This document shows positions 56,963 through 64,000 of a stretch of 64,000 nt of DNA, one piece after another. The DNA is taken from assembly GCA_026874595.1 (NCBI GenBank), contig CM049315.1, forward strand, positions 66,783,916 through 66,847,915, in the 5' to 3' direction. Position numbers and translations under genes: made by a program. How positions within the stretch are numbered: position 1 is the stretch's first letter; every line of letters starts with the position of its first letter. The notes beneath the pieces were generated by a model. The model saw nothing but the letters and a program-made list of their open reading frames with translations, did no database searches and was not told where the DNA came from. Source of the DNA: Sipunculus nudus (taxonomy: Eukaryota > Annelida > Sipuncula > Golfingiida > Sipunculidae).

Positions 56963-59041
56963 TCAGTAGGAGTCGTATTCGTCATCCACCAGGGACTGGT
57001 GTATCAGCTGCCTCATCGCGATGTCCTGCAACACGGCAGCAGCAACCTTCTTCCTCTCCTCCTCTTCCTCTGGATCTTCTCCATCGCTGTTCCACATCAT
57101 TTCGTCAGCTTCATCCAAACTCTCCCCGTGGGACATGGCATCCAACGCCTCCTCCCTCCATCTACTTCTGACCGTCTTCAGGATCTTCAGTATCTCAGCT
57201 GATTCTAACAAACCCTTCTCAATGTTGGTCTCACAGGTGGCTTCTCCTAAGCGATCCAAGAAGCAGCGCCTTACCAGACCAATACGAATATTGATTGGTT
57301 GATAGCATGATGGAACTGTAGGCACCTCAGTCAGACACTCTTTGAAAGGGTTGTATATTCCAGCCTCCATATATGAAGAGCGGATCTTCTTGTAGAGCAA
57401 GTAGATGTTGCCTTCATTCTCACTATTGAGCGACATCTTTACCTCTCGTGTTGATCTGATGGGACGGTCCTTTGGAAACTGCTTCACTTCCCATGCATTC
57501 TTTTGTATCTTGTACACCAGGGCATTTCTGCCTAGTTTGATAAGCAGTTGATCATCTGTGCCCAGGATGTCAAAAGGATCATTGGTCTTAAGATCAGCCA
57601 GCAGTGATCTCAGAGGAATGTTAGCAGCGGGACTTGCCAACCGCTGTAACTCTCCACTAGATGGCGTCAGATGCCAGATGAGAATCTTCGATGGCTCTCT
57701 CATACAAATAATGTATCCCGCTCCATCCTTCCTGATTACGACTCTCACTTTTAGACAAAAACCTCCTTGCTCACTCTCGCTCACACAGACAGGCTCCCAT
57801 TTGCGTGTTTCCATGTTGTACCGTTCAAATATGAACTTCCACGTCTTCTTGCTGTCGGCACAATAGGCGCCTCGCATTCTCTCATACCATACGCCCGTCT
57901 TTTCTTGATCTTTCTTGGACTTTGCCGAGTCGTTCTTTTCAGTTGACACCTCCTCCTTAAACGAGTACAGGTTACCATCGTTGAAGGATAACACTTGAGA
58001 TTTGTTTGTTCGTCCAGATCCATATTCTCTGTCCTCGGTGTCCATATGTATGTACTTCGTTTCCTTGGAATCCATGTTGAGTAGCCTGAACTCACGGTAA
58101 CCGTATGGAATGCAGGCGAATTCTCCTAATGATCCAATGCCATACAAAGAATGGTTTCCATCGCCATGGACTGTTCCTGAAGCAAGATGACGTGGGATTC
58201 CTACAGTAAACCAAGTCTTCTTCTGCGGCCGGTATATCAACTGTACGCCTTGGTTCCCATTCTCATAAAAAAGCACCTCTTCTACGTGGTTACCATTCGT
58301 TTCCTTGTCATCCTTCTCATCCCCGTCAGCACCCGAGGCCTGGATATCTTCCGTTGACAAACCAGCTGCTTCCTTCAGCTCCAGGAGTTTGGGGCCCCTG
58401 CCTGGATTATCTTTCTCACACCACTGCTTTAAAAAGTCCTCCAGCTTTTGCTCAGAACAAAACTTAGCAAGTCCTTGTTTCAGGAAATGCAGCAGATGAG
58501 TTGCCCGCATTTCCATTGCCTCATTGCTTTTGATGAGAGTATCATAGAAACGGCTTAGGGCAACATCCTTGGACACCTCCTCAATTTCCCTTATTGAGAG
58601 GTCAACACTGACGGCCCAGGTCCACAAGCACGTGGACACGCTGAGGTTCTTCAGAAGAAAGTGGACGCACAACTCTTCTAAATCCTTCATCTTGAATAAC
58701 TGAGCTACCTGGAAAAGTCCCTCGACGTCTGACTTTTCGATCTGGATCTCGCCATGGTAGATGAATTCCAGCACTGATGTGACCGGCTGGATGGTTTCCA
58801 GCTGGTTAGAGAGGTCGACCTCTTTCGGTCCCGATGTACCATCGGTGGAAAACATCTTGCGGATGTAGGGGCTGATGCCCGCCATAACACAATGATGTGC
58901 AAGAGCCTTGTCATCACCAACCTTAAGGGATAGGTCACAGTACTCAGACCGGTCGTATTGCTGACACAGCAACACCTGCAGACCCTTTCTTTTCCTAGCT
59001 CTACCAACAAATGATGCTGATTGTTCATTCTTTCTTCTTGC
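56963..59041 (-). CDS. Gene 4 exon 2: BTB-BACK protein with kelch-like C-terminal half
   Basis: A 2079-bp exon, 692 codons plus stop, after acceptor TTCTTTTTCAG (AG at 59043-59042). With exon 1 the protein is 704 residues. FVGRARKRKG leader, BTB (about 44-145: RSEYCDLSLKVGDDKALAHH, SPYIRKMF), BACK (about 150-235: TCLWTWAVSVDLSIREIEE, KFCSEQKLEDFLKQW), linker, then the kelch-like half (YRPQKKTWFTVGIP, YNMETRKWEPVCV, YKIQKNAWEVKQFPKDRP, YNPFKECLTEVPTVPS). The C-terminus is strongly acidic (DGEDPEEEEERKK) and ends DDEYDSY. An extended ORF reading adds 14 hydrophobic residues upstream, but these are intron sequence before the acceptor. Inferred CUL3-type adaptor. Confidence 0.9.
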   Translation of the reverse strand, partial: ARRKNEQSASFVGRARKRKGLQVLLCQQYDRSEYCDLSLKVGDDKALAHHCVMAGISPYIRKMFSTDGTSGPKEVDLSNQLETIQPVTSVLEFIYHGEIQIEKSDVEGLFQVAQLFKMKDLEELCVHFLLKNLSVSTCLWTWAVSVDLSIREIEEVSKDVALSRFYDTLIKSNEAMEMRATHLLHFLKQGLAKFCSEQKLEDFLKQWCEKDNPGRGPKLLELKEAAGLSTEDIQASGADGDEKDDKETNGNHVEEVLFYENGNQGVQLIYRPQKKTWFTVGIPRHLASGTVHGDGNHSLYGIGSLGEFACIPYGYREFRLLNMDSKETKYIHMDTEDREYGSGRTNKSQVLSFNDGNLYSFKEEVSTEKNDSAKSKKDQEKTGVWYERMRGAYCADSKKTWKFIFERYNMETRKWEPVCVSESEQGGFCLKVRVVIRKDGAGYIICMREPSKILIWHLTPSSGELQRLASPAANIPLRSLLADLKTNDPFDILGTDDQLLIKLGRNALVYKIQKNAWEVKQFPKDRPIRSTREVKMSLNSENEGNIYLLYKKIRSSYMEAGIYNPFKECLTEVPTVPSCYQPINIRIGLVRRCFLDRLGEATCETNIEKGLLESAEILKILKTVRSRWREEALDAMSHGESLDEADEMMWNSDGEDPEEEEERKKVAAAVLQDIAMRQLIHQSLVDDEYDSY

Positions 59042-60579
59042 CTGAAAAAGAATGAAAAAAATGACAGAATCCTGACGTTTCATTGGATGATAACATAACT
59101 GCTTTGATTAACGTAAGGAGAACCAAATTCAATTATTTACAAATAAAAGGCTCTGACTGCTTCGGTGGAGGAGTAATGTATAAACCAGTATACCTTTGAA
59201 CATTTTCGCATGTAAAGATATTTTGAGAATAATTTGACTACAGCCATGCAAGGCTGGAGGGAGATCATTGTCGGTCCTCACTCCACCCGCCTTTTTATAA
59301 GTCATTAGGGCTGACATGATCATCATTAAACCAAGAAAGTTCTCTTAGGAAACCCAAAGTTAGGTCACAGTGACTTATCATTTGACTTGACGGATTTCAA
59401 AGGGTCCTATTCTGATATCTGAGGTCTATTAACTACAGATAATCCCTTGAACCTTTTATATAGACCAGAAAATGCCAGTCCTATGGCACACAGGCATCTT
59501 TTCTTGTCTCCACGTGCTGATAGCATGTGAGGGCCTGCATGCCTACATTATCCAAACACAAACAACGAGGACATTTGGCGGTAAGTCAGACGATCCAGAG
59601 TTTTGCAACGGGCGTTTTGCAACTGGTGACCTTCAAACCTCTGGACATATGCTACCAATCACCTTAGAATACGTTTTCTCCCCGTTTACCAGCATTGCTG
59701 TGTTAATAACAGTTTATATATAATCATGCACATACATCCGTCATGAGAACTTTTTTTAACAGGAATTATAAAGAGTCCATTATCATATATGAAGAGTAAG
59801 TCAGAAAACACATTCTTTCTACAGAAAAAAGTAAGACAACAGCTTGCTTTAAGCACTTAAAAAATAAACCCTTTTAAACCGCACTTTTGGAAATATTTTG
59901 ACTGAGTAAAATATTTGAGAAATGATGCCTCATTTCATCCCAGTCATCATAATGTATAAAAGAAATGGCCGTAACGCTAATATTCATGCAAACAATCCAT
60001 TATTATTATACGGAAACAAGTTCACGCACACATACAAACCCTGAATGTCATTTTACATCTATTTTTCATGTTAACGATAAAAAAAGGAGAAATTGATCTG
60101 ATACTGACAGCTCAATATTCAAATTTAGTTATCATTACTTAAACACATACTAACCGGAAGTCTCCAAAAGCCACCAAAACAATTAAATGACAATGTATGG
60201 GTGCAATAAACTAAAAAAAATTAAACAATAACTCATTATTCCGTCTGTTTTTATTTGTTCAATCCTTTTACATACACACATGCGCACACACCTGGGTGCA
60301 TGCTTCTGTACTAATGTTCAGCGCACTGTCATGGCCCATGGACAGTCAGTTAAAAAAAGGAGGGCGATGGAACCCGATGAGGAGCTGGTCCTCAAATTGA
60401 TATTTTTTCACTAACACTGAAGAAAAGCAGATGGGCCCAGGGGTTTATAAACCCAGACATGTTTTTTGTGGCCATTCTTAATTAGTACGGGGAAAATGGC
60501 GGCAATTTATGCTTAAAACCATGTAAATCCTGTTCAAGCTGTCCTGAAATATCACCAGTCTGGTATTAAGGAAGCTTAC

Positions 60580-60615
60580 CTCTCTGAGCACCTGGTGCTG
60601 GACAAATGGGAACAT
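60580..60615 (-). CDS. Gene 4 exon 1 (12 codons)
   Basis: The minus strand has a perfect Kozak start, GCCACCATG (ATG at 60615-60613), giving MFPFVQHQVLRE, followed by donor GAG|GTAAGC (GT at 60579-60578) in phase 0. It joins to ARRKNEQSAS at 59041. This is the best supported of the four first exons. The intron is 1538 bp and the promoter module is 126 bp upstream. Confidence 0.72.
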
Positions 60616-60740
60616 GGTGGCGTCTCCGGAGAGTGTAATTTTGTGTCGACCGAGGTACCCGCTGAAGGACTGTCAAAATTGTCTCGCCCACTCAGCCGGG
60701 GATGTGGGTGCTGAATGCTTGGTAACGACTAAAATGAAGC

Positions 60741-60766
60741 CTGGCTGGAAGCCAAGTTTCCCAGAA
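60741..60766 (-). promoter_or_regulatory. Gene 4 promoter module: NF1-like dyad plus STAT/GAS-like site
   Basis: On + : CTGGC-N5-GCCAA (60741-60755), 2 bp, TTCCCAGAA (60758-60766). Same geometry as the other copies; surrounding sequence is otherwise not similar, which points to constraint on the module itself. Confidence 0.6.
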
Positions 60767-60960
60767 TCTTCCCATTCGTGCTTCTGCGCAGTGCAGCAAA
60801 TATCTCTTGTTTTGAAGCTAAGATGACACGGCAAACAAGTCGGCCTAAGTTCACTCATCTGTAACGGGCAACAGGAATTTAACAAAAAAAACGGCCAGGG
60901 ATATTCAGGCGATCTTGGCACCAATCCATATGTGTTTACTTCTCAGTCGCAAAACCCTAC

Positions 60961-60961
<1 letters not shown>

Positions 60962-61026
<65 letters not shown>
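60962..61026. repeat. (GA)n microsatellite
   Basis: About 30 uninterrupted GA dinucleotides upstream of gene 4. Glu/Arg ORFs here are artefacts. Confidence 0.95.
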
Positions 61027-61028
<2 letters not shown>

Positions 61029-61744
61029 TCACCTTGTTCACGATTCACTTTTCAATCACTATTTTCGGATTTGTTTCTTTCGCTTTCCACAAGGTCATGG
61101 ACGCATTTTTTTCAACCAGAGGGGAAATACTATAATATATCTCCAACATTAAACGAGTGTCCCCCCCCCCCCCCCAATAAACAGTGTTCTGATTTTGATA
61201 TATAATAAATACGAGATATTAATAAAAAATGTGTCCCAGTGGTTTATCGATGTCTTTCATCAACCAATAAAATACCAAAAGGGCCTAAAACATGACATGA
61301 CTCACCCGTTTCTACAACAATGTGGAACCTAGACATTAAAGACACAAATTATATTAAATGATTAATGTAGTTTTTTAAGAATAAAATTACGATATTGCGA
61401 AAATTATTCTATCGGAACTAAGGTTTCACTTGCCGTTGGTTTCTGGAACGAGAATATTCTGTTATTTCATACCTAAAAAATGGTAAAAAAAATTGGTACA
61501 AAGTGTAAACTATTCTGCAACCCCACCCCTCCCACACCAAACCCGCTCGGCTGATACACCCCCTCAACAGTTGCGCTTCCATGAAAAAACTTGCCCCTCA
61601 AGCCTCCCCCACCAGTATTAGCAATATTATATTGAGAAATATGTGTTTGGTGAGCTATATATTGTATTCCTCGTTGCAAAGGCCTTTGAAATGAAATTAT
61701 ATAAACTTAATAATATTATTATTATTTATTTTATAATATCACAT

Positions 61745-61860
61745 ACAGTAGAGCGTCGTTTATCCGAGAGCCTCCGGGGACAGGCATTTTGTTGGGATGA
61801 ACGATGGTTCGTATGAAAGATTTCGCATGAAATTGCTCTGTGATTAGGCCTACCTCCGAG
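61745..61860 (+). mobile_element. pogo/Tigger-like terminal fragment
   Basis: TACAGTAGAGCGTCG followed by TTTATCCGAGAGCCTCCGGG resembles pogo/Tigger termini and the end at 4604 in inverse orientation. No partner end or transposase seen. Confidence 0.4.
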
Positions 61861-62327
61861 TTCGGGACATAACCAGATACTGACCGACCAAAATTGATTA
61901 AGATATCCCCTGATAAACGTGTGACAATATATTAGAACATTTTCGATCGATGGAGAAGGCGGATCCCCTGGACCCCCCCCCCCCCCCTCCTTTGGATCCG
62001 CTTCTGCTACTGACAATGTATGTATTTTTCCCTTTTTTTCTTTTAGCTTCCTTGCCTTAAAACACATTTAATTCATCTTTCATATCGATCTATCATATAT
62101 ACGTCTAACAATAATTATATATGTAACCACAATATAAATGTAAAAACATATTTGTACATATCTTATTGAGACAGCATCCCACTGAAAATCAATATTTTAT
62201 TTTAACTTTATGAATAAAAAAAATAGCCACATTCCTCATCTTTTTTCCTCATCTCTTTTTATTCCTCATCTGATACATACCCCCTAACCCCGATACAAAG
62301 CCCGGTTACCGGGTTTATCAGCTAGTA

Positions 62328-62331
<4 letters not shown>

Positions 62332-62377
<46 letters not shown>
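62332..62377. repeat. (TA)n microsatellite
   Basis: Uninterrupted TA dinucleotides followed by a short AC run. Confidence 0.95.
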
Positions 62378-62379
<2 letters not shown>

Positions 62380-62399
62380 CACACACACACCCCAATCGC

Positions 62400-64000
62400 A
62401 AAACTCAGTTTCGCCCCTATTTATATGCTTCGTAACACATCGAACAAGCCAAGAAACAGGATCACCTATCCTTCAGTGAATCGATACATAATTATGTACA
62501 TTCATTAGTATATAACATATTAGCTCTGGAACAGGTTTTTTTATATTCTGATATCGAGCAGGGACATGTTGATGGCAACGTAGGTCATAATATCATTAGT
62601 TGGGCTGATTCTCGTTCCAAATCGAGAGACGCAAGTAAATTTGATATGATTGTCTATTTTTATATGTGTTTGTGGTGCGTCTCAAAAGTTGAGTTCCAAG
62701 AAACCAATTTTTGTTGCTGTCAGTTAGAGGATCCCAAAAAGCCTGAGAGCAGAAACACAATCTTGAACTTACAAAAACGTGAGCCTTGATCTCGATTACT
62801 GTAATAATCCTGAGGTCCAAGACATAATGAGCTATCATTTAGAAATTTAGCATGGGTTCCGACAGAGAGGTCTTATATCACCCGAAAAGAAAGAAACGGA
62901 GACCTAGGCAAAATAGCCTTTTTTATTTCACTGAATACAAAATGTCTTACGCATAACTTACCTAATCTGGAGCTTAATTCAATGTACATCAACCGTTTTT
63001 ATTTAATATTTCAACTTCAGTTCCTGTTCTTTGGTTGACATTTTGATGTCTTCGGTGATTTATCAAGCTAAAATGCATTTAATATTATAAAATAGCAAGA
63101 GGACTGACAGCACAGTCGGTCGTGTCATTTCTTAAGGTTATCCCAAATAATGGTTGTATAAACTAGGGATATTTGCAACCACTGATGTATTTTAACCATA
63201 AATGTGCGAATAGTTGTGAAATTTCACAACTCAAGTTATAGTTCCAAGAACTTGTGATAACTTCTGAATTACGACAGTAATATCATATAGATGCACAGTA
63301 TTTCAGATTAGAAACGATACACCGTGACATGAATGTTTAACATGTAGTACCAATGAAGAAAATGGTGGCGCCAATGATTTTGCACAATAATGGACATTTA
63401 CTCAGACCAACGGACACGCCACATTTTAGGACAAGCCACAAGGTTTACTTAAGTTTTAGTACCTTAAATTGAATACTACATGTTGTCAATATTCATATTT
63501 TTTGATAATTTTGAAGAACTGGATTTGTCACTAAAATTTCTGAGAAATTACAGGATTCATGCTTAAATGAGGCTCGTTCCTTTGAACTTAAATAATTTAT
63601 TCGGCAACCTTGAAAACCTTTCTTCTTCTTGAATATTATAAGAATAGTATGGGTTTCCGTGACCTAATTGTACATTTCAGCACCTGTCTGATTATGAAAT
63701 TGATATTTATGATTTATGCCCTGCCGATGAGAGAGACATAATAACCAGACCTTCTATAACACTAGTTGCCTTTGAGTAACCTTTCTTGGCCTTTATCTCC
63801 AAACAGAAAACTTAACTAACATATAATATACCTATATCCCCATTCAGCTAACAGGAATGCCACCACAGGCTGTGGACATCTACTGTAAATACCATGATCG
63901 AGTAACACAAATATTCCAATGCTAGCTTGGTTCACAAGGTCGAATTCTTGCAGACAAAATACAACTAATTAAATCACATCAATGACCCAGAAAACAATGC
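62400..64000. other. Intergenic, no gene recognised
   Basis: AT-rich. One GGTGGCGCCA near-match to the dispersed palindrome at about 63364. No ORF with recognisable features up to the right edge. Confidence 0.5.

Noticed and set aside
59042-59083. Gene 4 N-terminal extension MKRQDSVIFFILFQ
   Set aside because: It is translated intron: a polypyrimidine tract and CAG acceptor lie exactly before the conserved ARRKNEQ start, and an exon 1 with perfect Kozak and phase-0 donor exists at 60580-60615.
3000-60766. The TTCCCAGAA sites as heat-shock elements
   Set aside because: HSEs need TTCNNGAA spacing; here the spacing is three bases, the STAT-type form.

Overview
This is a gene-poor, repeat-rich animal nuclear window. 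Coding exons are interrupted by GT-AG introns, about half of the sequence is dispersed or tandem repeat, and there is no operon structure. Non-LTR retrotransposons of the CR1 and Rex1 type, tRNA-derived SINEs, MITEs, long AT and GA microsatellites and dispersed TCAAGGTCA-bearing repeats fit a lophotrochozoan. A mollusc, probably a bivalve, is my best guess, but this is an inference from repeat style and not proof.

The genes are four paralogues on the minus strand (called genes 1 to 4 here, left to right). They lie at about 0-3 kb (cut by the left edge), 15.2-18.2 kb, 39.9-45.1 kb and 57.0-60.8 kb. Each encodes a BTB/POZ-BACK protein with a degenerate kelch-like C-terminal half. Nearly all of each protein is on one long exon 2. 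I reconstructed a tiny first coding exon (1-26 codons) for each, joined in phase 0 across a 0.7-2.9 kb intron. Gene 1 carries an extra 15-residue, roughly 13-copy repeat in the linker after BACK.

The most striking observation is regulatory. 96-193 bp upstream of every start codon there is the same 26-bp module: an NF1-like dyad (YTGGM-N5-KCCAA on the + strand), exactly 2 bp, then TTCCCAGAA, a STAT/GAS-type inverted repeat. Two further copies with the same geometry lie at 47.3 and 48.2 kb inside duplicated promoter segments that have no gene attached. The array therefore looks like a co-regulated BTB adaptor family, possibly STAT-responsive, that has gained and lost members.

Between the genes: SINEs in the intron of gene 1 (2.2-2.7 kb); an inverted-orientation repeat array at 4.6-5.6 kb; a TTAA-flanked TIR element (7.06-9.02 kb); tandem repeats at 9.5, 11.7 and 12.5-13.5 kb; a damaged CR1-like retrotransposon on the minus strand (19.06 to about 24.8 kb) with PHD and SGNH-esterase ORF1 domains, an endonuclease and a reverse transcriptase, and with a 290-bp palindrome inside ORF1; a 433-codon Asp-rich ORF built of 36-bp repeats (27.6-28.9 kb); a 4.3-kb inverted duplication (30.2-34.5 kb); a 2.2-kb repeat array inside the intron of gene 3 (42.4-44.6 kb); a second tandem array (48.6-50.7 kb); and a Rex1-like RT fragment with a 629-bp MITE nested in it (51.2-52.7 kb). 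The perfect palindrome GGTGGCGCCACC occurs at least ten times, in three different repeat families, and contains the CTCF-type core on both strands.

All calls come from reading the sequence and the translations. No database search was run. The exon 1 assignments and all regulatory interpretations need transcript data.
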